From the NCBI GenBank assembly GCA_002104945.1, contig MCFH01000030.1, positions 1-64,000 of the forward strand: a DNA stretch of 64,000 nucleotides. The letters run 5' to 3'. Position numbers and translations under genes: made by a program. The DNA is from Piromyces finnis. Lineage: Eukaryota; Neocallimastigomycota; Neocallimastigomycetes; Neocallimastigales; Neocallimastigaceae. Positions 11,150-24,261 of the stretch are shown here, piece after piece. Each line of letters begins with the position of its first letter. Position 1 is the first letter of the stretch. Below the pieces are notes generated by a model. That model was not told the origin of the DNA. It saw nothing but the letters and a program-made list of their open reading frames with translations, and made no database searches.

Positions 11150-11935
11150 TGATACAAGATGCATAGAAAAATATAATATTTTAAATATTTTATGAATAAT
11201 ATCTAATCCTTTTATAAATTGTATATCAATTACTAGTGTTAATAATAATTAAACTATATTAGTATAAATTATTATGACGCAAATGTTACACATATATTAG
11301 AATAATTAATTACACAAGAAACGAAAAGATATAAAAATAGTGATAAAGAACAAGATATAAAAGAAAAGAGGAGAAAAACTTTTCATATATAAATAATATT
11401 TGATATTTTAGTTTTAAGTATAAGTTCTATTTTATTTTATTTTAGTTACAGTTTATTTTAGTTTAGTTTTAGGTCACTAATTACGTATTTAGTATTTATT
11501 TATTATATTTAATTCAGTTTAAAATATTAATTATAAAAGAAAAGAATAATTATTGTTTATTTTTATTATTTCAAAAAGTTATATTTTATTATTAATAAGA
11601 ATTTTATCAACATATTTTTATATTTACATTTTATATTTAAGTATTTATATTCATTAAACAATAACTTTCGATTCTACTAGTATTGAATGTTATTAATGTT
11701 ATAATTATAATCATAATAATAATAATAATTAAATAAAGAAACTTTAAACCAAAATCTATTTAATTATATTATTATAAAATTTATTATTTTTATTATTTGT
11801 TTTTATTATTTATTTTTATTATTATAAAATAGAAATAAATACAATATTATCTAATATATTATTCAACTCTCATTCCCTATTGCTAACGTTCACAATTATA
11901 TTTTATTTATGGTGTTTTTGAAATATATTGAATCA
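11150..11935. repeat. Putative solo LTR K
   Basis: A 786-bp TG...CA unit (TGATACAAG ... TTGAATCA) lies between ATTTT and TTTT spacers. It has no coding content and no second copy here, so the call rests on ends and context. Confidence 0.4.
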
Positions 11936-11939
11936 TTTT

Positions 11940-12020
11940 TGATACGTGACGAACAGAAAATACTACTTTTGGTAGAAATTCCAGGTTAATTCATATAAGG
12001 GTTAAGATAATAATAAATTA
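11940..12020 (+). repeat. 81-bp remnant of the 5' LTR of element D
   Basis: This is identical over 81 bp to the start of the D 3' LTR (13085-13165). It then jumps directly into gag coding sequence. The rest of the LTR and the leader are deleted. Confidence 0.8.
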
Positions 12021-12021
12021 A

Positions 12022-12957
12022 GGAAAATATCCAACCTTTGATGATATACAAAAAATAATTGAAGAATATTTAAATATAACACAAAATGATAAATTCAATA
12101 TTTTATTATCATTGAAAATAAAAAATAATGAAAGAATAAAGCTATTTAATTATCGTGTAAGAATAAAATATAATTTATTAGATGAAAATTATAAAAAACT
12201 TTTTAATGTTAATAATTATGTTGAAATGCTAAAAAGTAGACCATATATTTATTCAAATGTTCTATTAAATGATTGTAAAACTCTTGAAGAAGCTTTTAAA
12301 GTTGCAGAGTTAGCTTCAAAAGTTGAGGAATATAATGTATTTAATAATGAATTAAATTATTCTTTTGGTTCAATTATGAATATTAATATGACAACTTTAA
12401 ATCCAAGAATTAATGATATTAATATTAATAGTAATGATGATTGTGAAAAAAATATGGATTTATCAAATGTAAATAATGAAAGAGAAAATATAATAGAAGA
12501 TGAAAATGAAGCTGATACATGTAATGAAAATTTTAATAATAAATATGAGGACATGGAATGTAATAATAATTTATTAAATTCAATAAACCTAAGTGATTGT
12601 GATGAAGATAAAATTCTAAAACTTCAAGATAAAATACTTAATAATAAAATATTAGAAGATTATAAATGTTTACGTAATAAAAAGATTAAAAAACGTTTAG
12701 AAAGCATAATTAATGGAGTTGATATTGAAGATAAAAATACCAATGATGAAAATAATATTTATAAAAATAATTATATTAGAGATACTTTAAAGAATCATTG
12801 TCAATTATTAATAGTTAATCATAAATATAATAAAACAGAAATAGATACAATGCAAAGTAAAATAAAAGAAAAATTTTCATTTAATTATGGAAATAATAGA
12901 AAGGATACCAAAATGTTAGAAAGGAACTATAGGTATAAAAGAAAAAGAAAACGATAA
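12022..12957 (+). pseudogene. Element D gag-like open frame without pol
   Basis: An open frame of about 311 codons starts abruptly after the 81-bp LTR remnant, with no in-frame ATG at the junction. The first non-canonical start would be TTG at 12112. The N-terminal third resembles a Ty3 capsid region and contains the pattern LEEAFKVAELASKVEEY, like the gag helices of B and F. No CCHC knuckle is present. The middle is acidic and asparagine-rich and the tail is very basic (RKRKR). The stop is followed within about 110 bp by the conserved hairpin, a purine tract and the 3' LTR, so protease, RT and integrase are wholly absent. It is either a deletion derivative or a gag-only non-autonomous (TR-GAG-like) element. 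Confidence 0.7.
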
Positions 12958-13044
12958 ATACTTGTAATATAAATTTTATTTTTATTTATTATATATTTAG
13001 TATAAAAACAATATAAAAACCTATAATTTTATTAATCCTTTGTT

Positions 13045-13084
13045 GACTTCAAGGGACGAAGTCTCATCTAAAGTGGGGGCATCT
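13045..13084 (+). promoter_or_regulatory. Conserved hairpin and polypurine tract of element D
   Basis: GACTTC/GAAGTC arms around AAGGGAC (13045-13063) lie 21 bp before the LTR. The purine-rich AAAGTGGGGGCATCT (13070-13084) directly precedes it and is the probable polypurine tract. Confidence 0.7.
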
Positions 13085-13503
13085 TGATACGTGACGAACA
13101 GAAAATACTACTTTTGGTAGAAATTCCAGGTTAATTCATATAAGGGTTAAGATAATAATAAATTAATAATAACTTTAATTAATAATGAAATTAATTAATA
13201 TGAAATTAATTAAAAAAAAATATTTAATATGTACTAATATAAATATAATTAATAATTAAAAAATTAAAATGATGTTCTTGATTTTGTAATTAAGTTCCAA
13301 AGATAATAAGATATAATAAAATGAGAAATTTAGTAATAGTTTAGTAATATTAATAGTGAATAAGTAGTATATAGGAAATATAGTTATTTTAAATATGTAT
13401 TATTAATAATAAATAAATGTAAAAATACTAATTATAATATATTTTAATAAAGATAAATATTTAATAATAATAAAAGGCTTATTTTGTTTATAATTGTAAC
13501 GAA
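13085..13503 (+). repeat. 3' LTR of element D (truncated)
   Basis: It starts TGATACGTGACG right after the purine tract and runs to the left end of LTR C1. No CA terminus of its own is visible, so it is probably cut by the C1 insertion. Confidence 0.65.
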
Positions 13504-14254
<751 letters not shown>

Positions 14255-14257
14255 CGA

Positions 14258-15373
14258 TGATGCGTTGACCGATATATTTGTGAATAATATAATGTTTTTA
14301 ATAAATAATAAATTCTATATTATAATGATGAAACAATAAATTTAAAATAAAATAAAATATGTTTTATAATTAACAAATAAATCACTCAAAACTCGAAAAT
14401 AAACTCTTATTATGTTTTAAATTAAATCTTTATTATATTTTATAATTTATTTATTATCTGTTTATGGTCTTTTTATTCTCTATTTATTGTCCGCCCTTTA
14501 TAAAGAAGAATTTTATCTTCCTTTTATACATTTTCATTTATTACAGGTATTATTATTTTTAACTATTAAATGTTATTATTACTATTGTTATTATTTATTA
14601 AAATTAAAAGAATAAATTAAAATTATGTCTTAGTATTATAAAATATTATAGAATATTACTTATTTGATTTTCTTATTACTTCAAAATGTTTAAATTTAGA
14701 AAAATTATTATAAATTATCATTGACTATCATTAAATGTATAATACCTTGAATAAAATAATTAAAATTTAAAATTAAAATAATATTAAAATAAAATTAAAA
14801 TAAAATTAAAATAAAAATTTAACAAAATTAAAATATTAAAAGTATCAATTATTATAAACACTCATTTTATACAGAAACATAAAAGAGTTCTGTATTTTAT
14901 CTTTGGAATTGTTATTATTGTTCTATTTCCAGGTTTTAAGTTTATCACTTTTAGTAATAATTACTCAATTAGTTATTTTTTTAATTTATATATATAATTT
15001 TAAAAGAATTTCTAAAGAACACTTGGATAAACACTAGAATTAATAATTTGATGTATATCATTTTATTTTTAGTTTATTTATTCATTTTTATTTATTTATT
15101 ATTATTTTATTATTTTAGTACATTATTGGATTAAGTCGTTTTATTTTATTTAATAATTTATTTTATTATTATCACTATTAGGTCGTTTTTACTCAGAATT
15201 TATTATATAATAAAGATAATATTATTTATTTAAAGAAAGGGTTATATTTTCATAAAATTATTATTCATTCATCTTTAAGGGTTATTATTGTTTATTTTTA
15301 TTATAAGTTACTATGGGTTAAGTCGTGTTTATTCAGCTAGTTTTTATCATGTTTTTATGTGAGTAGCGTATCA
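14258..15373 (+). repeat. Solo LTR E1
   Basis: A 1.1-kb unit (TGATGCGTTGACCG ... GAGTAGCGTATCA), near-identical to 34165-35260. Both copies directly follow a C unit in the same orientation. There is no coding content. Confidence 0.78.
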
Positions 15374-15377
15374 AAAA

Positions 15378-16033
15378 TGATACAATATTTTTATAAAGTA
15401 ACATAGAATAATATTTATTTGTTTTTAGGACTAAGCAAGTGGGAATAGTATAAAGTAATATATTCTAACAAAGAAAATTAACTAAGAATAATTTATTGTA
15501 AAATTATAATAACACTAAAACTAGAATAATAATATTTGTTTTTTTTTTTATAATATATTTTTTTTTTTTTTTTTTTTTTTTAATCTTTATTTATTAATAA
15601 ATATTTTAAGAGGTTTATAAGTAAAATTAAGAATAAGAGTAAAATACTAAGATTTAATATCTTTAATAAAAATATAGAATTATTCAACTAAATAATAATT
15701 CTCTTCCAAAAAAAATAATAATATAATAAAATTAAATAATCCTAAAAGTTTTACTTATTCCTTTTTTTTTTTTTTTATAACTTATTTTTCCTCTTTCCTA
15801 ATTAACGTCTCCTTTTTTTTTTTTTTTAATATATATATTTTTTTTTTTTTTTTTTCTATATCTATTTCTATCAACTCCGCTATAATACTATTATTAATTA
15901 TATTACATTGAATAAATTCTTGTACATATTTAATTACATTACGTAAATGTAAGAATTAAATTATTATTATAATTTAACCTATTTTCACCTATAATTTATT
16001 ATTATTTCTTATTTTTATAGTAACAACGTATCA
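15378..16033 (-). repeat. 3' LTR of element H
   Basis: On the minus strand it starts TGATACGTTG directly after a purine tract (AGTGAGGGCGTCT). It ends with CA next to an AAAA spacer (15374-15377). It carries long T-tracts and no coding sequence. Confidence 0.7.
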
Positions 16034-16245
16034 AGACGCCCTCACTTAGTTTAGACTTCGTCCCCTGAAGTCCAGCTTAGTGTTCTTGTCATAATACCTT
16101 GAATTAATATTAAAGTTATTTTATTATTTTTTTTTTTTTTTTTTTTTTTTTTTATTATATTATATTATATTGTACTATTTATCTAAAAATGTCCTATAAA
16201 TTATCTTAAAAATATAATTTAAATTTTTCTAATATTTTATATATA

Positions 16246-16288
<43 letters not shown>

Positions 16289-16704
16289 GTAAGTTAACTG
16301 AATATTAATAACTATATAATTTATATATTATAATTTGATGTAACTATAATCTAATGATTATTATTATTATTATTTTTTTTTTTATATTCATATTCTTATA
16401 TATATATATTTTTCTATTATTTTATTATTTATATATTTTTATATATTTATATATTTATTTATTCTTATGTTAACGAAATTTAAACAAACCATTTTTAAAA
16501 TGTGATCTGAAATTTGAATTTGGAAATTTTAATTTGAAATTTGAATGGATTTCATCAGGATTAAAAAAATGATTTTCAGGATGTTGTGATTATATATATA
16601 TTATTTGTTCTATGTATTCTCATTCATATCTTCTTCTTCCGTACGTATTACCATTTTATTCTATTAATATTGAATTTTAAATTAAAAAATTTTTTTTTTT
16701 TTTT
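16034..16704 (-). other. Element H 3' non-coding region with conserved hairpin
   Basis: This stretch lies between the H integrase stop and its 3' LTR. It is AT-rich with several T-tracts (for example 16250-16286). Near the LTR, on the minus strand, it has GACTTC/GAAGTC arms around AGGGGAC (16054-16072) and a polypurine tract. No open frame is credible. Confidence 0.65.
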
Positions 16705-18056
16705 TTATAATTCCTCGTCTAGATTAATTTCTGTTATATAAGGAATAACATTTTTTAAATGAATATTCCTTTCTGCAATTTCCTTTGTGATTGGATCACA
16801 AACGGTTACAGTATTTAATTCCCTTTTTACAATTTCTAAAGGTCCTGTAAAGAACGGGTCTAGTTTCCTCCTATTAAATACTTTTACAAGAATTAAGTCT
16901 CCAGGTTTGTAATCACTTTTCATTCTTTTAATTTGTTTACGGCGATCTTCCCATAGTCTATTTGCCGTTTCAATATTTTTTATAGCTTCTCTTATCCATT
17001 GATCATGAGTAATAAATTTCCGTAGCCAATATTCATCTTCATTTTCTAATTCATTTTTCTTTTCAATATTGATTGATAATTCGAAGGGTTGTAAATCTCT
17101 TCTTCCGTACAGTAGTTCAAAACTACTGTGTTTCGTAACTTCACTTTTACATGTCCTTAAGGCCCAAAGTGCACTGTAAAGAGTTTCGTCCCATTCGTCA
17201 TATTTTTCCCCTAATAGTCGTAAGTATTTTCCTATTTCACGATTCCTATTTTCTACTTCGCCATTAGATGCAGGGTGGTAAGTAGTAATGTAATGGACAT
17301 AAACATCATGTAGGTCTAAGAAGGCTTTTGTTTTATCAGAAGTAAACTGCGGTCCGTTGTCCGTTACTAATATTTCAGGTATCCCATGTCTAGAAAAAAC
17401 CTGTTTTAAGAATTTTATTACGTCTTCTGATTCAGCTGACCTTAAGGGTTCAGCTTCTACCCATTTAGTTAAGTAATCTACTAATACTATAATATATTTG
17501 TTTTTATTTTTTGTAATAGGTAGAGGACCTATTAAATCTAAGCCTACTCTTGAAAATGGATAACTGGGAGGGTGTAATGAGGTATATCTAATGATAAGGG
17601 TTAGACTAGAAAATCATTAAGGTTAGATTAATGAAAATTTCATAATTATATTTTTATAACCAATCATTAAGTAATTAATTCACTTATCAAATTGTATTAA
17701 AAAAAAAAAAAAAATAATTTTCATGTATAAAAGAGAGAATAAGAAAGATAAAATAGTTCTTTAGTGTTTTTATTAATAATTAATAAAAATTAGTTTTTTT
17801 ATTTCGTCTTTAGTTTGATAATACACTGACCTAGCGAGTTAGTCGTATTATAATAATAAATTTAATAAATAAACATTATTAAAAAAAATACATATATATT
17901 TGATACATTAGAGTGTGTGTGTTTATTATTATAATATTTCGTTACAGAGGGGTAGCAATATCTTCTGAATATTTGTTTAATGATTGAGGCCTACAGGTTT
18001 GACATCTATGGCAACACTTAATATAATTTATTATATCACTTTTCATATTTTTCCAA
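16705..18056 (-). pseudogene. Element H Ty3-type integrase, interrupted by solo LTR I
   Basis: The minus strand encodes integrase in two pieces, 17947-18056 and 16705-17572. The first holds the CC half of the zinc finger (CHRCQTC). The second holds GLDLIGPL, TDNGPQF, the NGEVENRNREIGK glutamate block and a GPY/F-like C-terminus (FFTGPLEIV). The TAA stop is at 16705. A 374-bp solo LTR with GAGGG duplications splits them, and removing it restores the frame. The upstream end is cut at 18056/18057 by the family A 5' LTR. No other stop was seen, so the gene was probably intact until these insertions. The listed start at 16923 is internal. Confidence 0.88.
17573..17946. repeat. Solo LTR I with GAGGG target duplication
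   Basis: A 374-bp TG...CA unit (TGTAATGAGG ... TTTCGTTACA) is flanked on both sides by GAGGG (17568-17572 and 17947-17951). It interrupts the H integrase. The size, ends and duplication make a solo LTR the best reading; its orientation is unknown. Confidence 0.85.
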
Positions 18057-18795
18057 TGTAAAGATATAATATATATCTTTAAATTATTTAATAATTAATT
18101 AATAATTATTAAATAATAATTTTGATATTTTAATGAAAAATTATTTATTTATAAAATTTATTATATAAATTTTAAGGAATAATTAAATAAATATTAATTT
18201 TAAAATATCAAAATTGGAAATGAAATTTGGATAAATATTTAAATTAATGGATAATTAAATTTAAATATTTTAAATATTCAAATTAAATCTTAAAAAGTTC
18301 TTATTTAATTAAAAATAGTTTAATAACTTTAGCGTAGTTTTAAATTAGTATTTTTTAATAGTAAATATATAATAAATAGTATTATTAATATTTAATTAAT
18401 ATATAGGTAATACATGGACTGTATTCAATTTGTAGTTTACTCAAATTGAATCAAAAGTGTATTTAATTAGTTTTAGTTTAGTTTTATTATTTTATTATTT
18501 AATTAAATTAGTATTAAATTAGTTTTGTTTATTTTATATTGAATATATGTATAATTAAATAGAATAGTATATTAAAATATAATTTGTAAAAAATATAAAT
18601 ACATGTAAAATTTCATAGTTAAACGATGTAATTGTTATTGACTATAATTTAGTTAATAACTAAATAAGAACTAATAAAAAGAAAAAAGAATATAAATAAA
18701 TTTCGTTTTTGTTTTTAATTTTTTATTTTATTGTGTTTTTGTTTTATTGTAAAAAAAAAATTTTATAATCTGTTTTAAATTTTAAAACTTTTACA
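18057..18795 (+). repeat. 5' LTR of family A
   Basis: A 739-bp unit beginning TGTAAAGATATAAT and ending TTTTACA, clearly related to but diverged from the N LTRs. TATAAATA (18594-18601) and GTAATTGTTAT (18628-18638) lie as in N. It inserted into the H integrase. The matching 3' LTR would be beyond the left edge. Confidence 0.85.
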
Positions 18796-18806
18796 ATAAC
18801 AATTAC
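18796..18806 (+). other. Self-priming primer-binding site of family A
   Basis: ATAACAATTAC directly follows the LTR and is the exact reverse complement of the 11-mer at 18628-18638. This is the organisation of Tf1-type self-primed elements. It is identical to the site in N. Confidence 0.75.
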
Positions 18807-19187
18807 CTTTTTTTTATAAAACACGTTATAAAATTTTTTTTTTTTTAATAAAACATATTTAATATTTTTTTCTTACCTACCGTGTCTTAGGAAATATCTA
18901 CCTCGTCTAAAGGAATATCTACTGTGTTTTAAAGGCGATCTACCGTGTCTTAGGAAATATCTACCGCGTTTAGATTATTATTTTAGTATCATTCAAGCTT
19001 CCAACACTATTTGGTTACTGTATTTAATTTTGTTACTATATTTTTAAGAGCTCGTCTAACACCGTTTGATAGGATAGAGTTACGACGACATCTTAAATAA
19101 AATATTGTAAAAAATTAAATAAGTAAAATATTAAGCATATTGGAGGAAATCAACCAACTCTTATCTAACCTCCACTTAAACGAAAAT
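18807..19187 (+). other. Leader of family A with short repeats and one hairpin core
   Basis: The leader holds about four imperfect repeats around CTACCGTGTCTTAGGAAATA (18876-18975), then one hairpin core at 19049-19092. The hairpin stems are CGTC..TAAC and GTTA..GACG around the CCGTTTGATAGG loop shared with N. The first ATG of gag follows about 95 bp later. Confidence 0.7.
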
Positions 19188-20772
19188 ATGGACCGTCAAG
19201 GGGCGTCTTTGAGGATAGTTAATGATCCTCCAACCTTTTCAGGAAGAAGACAAGAACTAGATGGGTTCTTGACCAGGGTTGAACTAGCCATTGAAGCCAA
19301 CCCTGATAGATTTGTTAATGATGAGGCAAGAGTTCGATTCTTAATATCTTACTTTGTCAATAGACCTTTAGAATGGGCCGCTCGTTTAAGACAAAATAAC
19401 GACGCCGTTCTAAGAAACTATGATCAGTTTATTGCTGCTCTTCGTACCAATTTCGGGGATCCGAATAATGATACGATTGTTGCAAATGGAAGACTTTGCA
19501 ACATTAAACAAAGAAAATTTGGCAAGGTGTTCGAATACATTAACGAATTCCAACGCGTTAGCCAAAATTCGAATTTTAATGAAGCAGCTAAAATATACAT
19601 GTTCACAAAGGGATTACATCCGAAAATGCGTGAACATTTAGCTGTAGTGAATCCAAATCCCTCTCAATTAGAGCGTCTTTATTCTGATGTCCTTAGTATT
19701 GAAAATCTTACTAAGAGAAATGATATCAGTGAATATTACATGACGCATCAAGACCGAAGAAATTATAACCAAAATGATCCTATGGATGTGGATTTATATA
19801 GGATCAGTTTAGGTCAAAGAAAGGTTAATTACTTCCCTCCTCATAGAAGTAATTATGACGAAAATAAAATAAATCGCACTGAGGCTAAGAAGAATGGAGT
19901 TTGCTTTACTTGTGGAAAGTCTGGACACTTTCAATTCAATTGTCCAAACAAAAAGAAACCAAAAAATGTAAAAATTATCAAGAGATGCTATTCAGAAGAC
20001 GAAGCTAGCCCTTCAATCAAGAAAATTAAAAAGGATAATCTTAATCCCAAGGGAACTTCAAACATATTCGAAATTCATAAAGGTGAAAAGAAAAATATTA
20101 TTGATTTTTATATCAAAACCAATGATATTGATGAAGTCAAAGCTAAGGTACTTATTGATTCTGGTTCCGATCTTAATTTCATCCACCCCGAGTTCGCCCG
20201 AATCAATAATATTAAACTTTCAAATATTGCTGAATCTTTCAAGGTTTCTGGTTTAGGGCAAGGTACATCTACCGTGAAAAAGGAATCCGAAAAGTGCATC
20301 CTTCGTTTGAGAAATCATTACGAAGTCATTCAATTATATGCACTTAGAATTCCTGAAGTTGATATAATTCTTGGTGTACCTTGGATTGAAGAACATTGCC
20401 CTGTTTACTACCACGATTCTTCCAAAATTGCATTTAGCTCTACATACTGTGCCAGACATTGTAATGTGGGAAGAAGAAAGAACAAGAGTAGCACAAAGGA
20501 AACCAAGAAAGAAAAAATATCATCAAGAAAAGGAAAAGAAGTTATTCAAGATGATGAAGATGATCAATCCTCTTATAGTGAACTTGGTTCATACAATCAT
20601 TATGAATACTCTTATAGCGACTTCAGTGATGATGAAGAAACTTTAAGTATTAGAGGCCGTAGAACCTCCGTCAAAACCATTAGTAACCTAGATAGTTTTA
20701 ATAAAATTAAATTTAGTAATAGTTTAAATAATGATAATAATTGTAATTTTAAATGTATATGTAATAACATTA
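19188..20772 (+). pseudogene. Family A gag-protease, 5' part of a single gag-pol frame
   Basis: I start at ATG 19188. The frame stays open back to a TTG at 19140, but no upstream ATG exists. About 528 codons are intact. The N-terminal 200 residues are capsid-like. A CCHC knuckle of the form CX2CX4HX4C begins at residue 239 (CFTCGKSGHFQFNC). An aspartic protease follows, with the active site IDSGSD near residue 324 and a downstream IILGVPW block. The tail is acidic and serine-rich. The frame runs into the N2 LTR, which supplies the stop. Without N2, it would continue in frame into the RT at 1-1801, so A encodes gag-pol as one polyprotein, like Tf1. Confidence 0.9.
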
Positions 20773-21563
20773 TGTAAAAGTATAAAATTTAAAACAGATT
20801 TTATACTTAAAACAAAACAATTTTTATTAACACAAAAATAAAAAAATAAAACATTAAATTTTTATTTTAAAAAAAAACATTTTTATTTAAACTCTTAAAA
20901 ATATTATTAACTATATAATAGTTAATAATTAAAAAATTGAAAATAACAATTACATCGATTTAACAAATAAAAATTACATGTATTTATATTTTTTCATAAT
21001 TATATTCTAATATATTATTCTATTTAAATAAACATATATTTAATATAAAATAAACAAAACTAATTTAATTAAATAATAAAATAACAGAACTAAACTAAAC
21101 TAATTCATTATACTTTTAATTCAATTTGAGTAAACTCAAAATTGAATAAAGCCCATGTATTTTCTATAAATTAATTTAATATTATCAATACTATTCTTAA
21201 TATATTTCCTATTGAAATATAAATAAATCTATTTTTAAAACTAAGTTAAAATTATTAAACTATTCTAAATTTAAATAAAAAAGTATAATCTATTCTAAAA
21301 CTAAATAAAAAGTATTTGAAAAATATTTTAATTATTTAAAATATTTGAAATATTTAAATTTAATTAAAATTCTTTTATTCCTTAAACTTAAATATTTATC
21401 TTAATTTAAATTTAACGGAATTATTATAAAATAATTTATTATTAAATTATTCCATAAAATTTACTCAAAAATTTTATAATCAGTTTTACTAAATATTAAT
21501 TTATTATTTAATAATTAATAATTAATTATTAAATAATCTAAAGATATATATTATATCTTTACA
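20773..21563 (-). repeat. 3' LTR of N2
   Basis: A 791-bp copy of the N LTR. It truncates A gag-protease on its left. On the right it abuts the purine hairpin (arms about 21563-21596) seen in N1. Confidence 0.9.
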
Positions 21564-24261
21564 ATCTCGCCCTTTAAGTCGAGCTCCTGCGAGATTATTT
21601 TCTTGAAGAAATTTAAATAACAAATGGTTACTACTTTTTCTAAATCATAACATTGTTAAAAAAATATATAAGTATTTAATTTATTTATACTCTTATTATC
21701 ATTCTTGTTACTTATACATAATTCTAATAATTTATCTAAAACTTAATCATCAAGAATCCATTTGTTTTTATATTCAGATTATGGTTATTTATAAATTGTT
21801 TTCTATTAACATTTTTATTTAAGTATTCAAAACAAAACATTTACTTAAGTTTCAAATTTTTATTTATTCAATTCTTCTTGATCATCATGACTTTTATAAT
21901 CTTCTTATGCATGATTAAAATTCTATTTTACAATTTTAATACTTTTTATTAATACTTATAATAATCTGTTCAACTTTCTTTGATTTATTAGCTGAAGAAA
22001 TTTCAATATTAAATTTTAAATTAAATCCATAGTTTGTATAAAATTGAAATTGATTGATTGATTACAATAAAATATTATAAGTAGATTCCAATATAACAAT
22101 CAATTCGATTTTATTAACCAACGGAGATATTGGAACAATATCTCGTTCACCCTCTCATTTAAATGAAAAGTCTGTGATAAAATTTATATTAAATATATCA
22201 AACAGACAATTCTAAAATTATAAAGAAAATAGCATTTAAAGAGTATTAAATGTTTTTTATTATTGTACAAGCTTTAAACCAAGTGGAACTTATTTTTTTT
22301 AAAGGTTATTATTAAGCAAATAAATATAACAAAATTCTTAGTAATAAAATATTTGTAAAAAAATTAACATTCATTAATAATAATGGAAAAACATCATTCA
22401 ATAATTATATTAACTATACCACTATTTTTTTTTAATCTTATTATTAAATAAACAAAAGTGGTATCAAGTCATCAAGTAAATACTATAATTTAATTAACAA
22501 ATTTATCATTTTTAGACGTTTTTAAAATACTTTTAGCATATTTATAATTCTCTTTTATTTTATAATTTATCAATATATGGTATTATAAAATTATTTCTTT
22601 TTTAAAAATTTAACAATGAATTCATAAATTTAAATATCATCAATAAAACATCACAGAATTGATATAAACATATACATAATGTTGTACTAAATATTATTAA
22701 TTATAAAGTAATTAAAATACTTCATCAAAAGCATCACTTAAAATATTAAAATAGAGCTGATACATTTTTGAATAAAAGGTATGATAATAAATTAAAAATG
22801 CCATATAAAGATTAAAGCAATTTTAAATTCATCACTTTATTTAATTCTTACTAAGCTATTGATATATTTAAATTTAGTTTAAAAACATATTTTACTCCAT
22901 TTATCTTATTTATTGATTAAAGGAATATATGAATTTCAATAATTATATCATTTAATTTCCTACAATCAATATATAGTAATTATAGTTATCAATCTCATTA
23001 TACTTCCATTAAAAAGAATTGTATAAAGATTAAAATCTTTTTTTTTTTTTTCCTTTATAAAGTTCGTTTTATTAAGTACATAAAAACTATTCATTTATTA
23101 AAAACTCTTATAATTATTATACATATTACATTAATTTATATTTGTTTTATTCATTATATTTATTACATTTATCATATTTATTAACTTATTATATTTATTA
23201 ATTTATTCTATTTATTACATTTATCATATTTATTAACTTATTCTATTTATTACTTTATTCTATTTATTACATTTTATTATATTTTTTTTTCATTTGTTGT
23301 ATTTATTAATTCTATTTTTTTTTTAATTATTATTAATACTAACTATTATACTATCAAGTTGTTACTATTACTAAAACTATTCCTCATTAATTTCTATTAT
23401 AGCTATTTCTAATTCTACAATACTAATACATTACAATCATATTTATTTTTTAAATTACATTTATTATAATTAAAATTATTTAGATAACATTATTTTCCAT
23501 AGGACAAATGTACTTAACATTTTGTTATAATCCTCCACAATTCAGTAATTCATTAAGTTTCTTTTTAAAACATTGGAATTTTCAAATTTATTATTTCATT
23601 ACTGAATTGTTCTTCTTTCTTGTTTCTTTTTATTTTCATTTTATTCTTTATAAAATCCAGATAAATGAAATTAAGAACAGATCCAGAATAGATTAATTTT
23701 CTAGCTCTGATTTCACTACCATCATATTATTAAGAATAAAAAATATTACACTCATTTCTTATTATATATTTATTTAACTTTATAATTATTCAATCAAAAC
23801 TACTATATTAATTTATTCAAGTTATTTGAATCTTTTAAATATAAAACTTACTTCTTAATAAAAATATAAACTTATTAACTAGATATACAATAACTTCTTT
23901 ATAAAAAATTCTTTATTTAATTAATTTATTTTAATTTATTAAATATAAAAAACATAATTTATTTAACAACTAAATTTGTAAAACCTCCTCATATTGAATT
24001 CAAATTATTTTAATTATTTATTCTTAATCATTTGTTTAATAAATTATTTAATAAACTATTACAATCAAATTATCTTAATTTACTAAATATAAAAATAATT
24101 TTTTTTTTAATAAATGTATAACTTTTTAAATAACTAAATTTGTATTGACTTTTGTTGATAAATTCAAATCAAATTAAAAATGCTTTAAATTTATATTCTA
24201 ATTATTAAGAATTTTCTATTTAGTCAAATATTCAGTTATATAAAATACACCTTTATATAAA

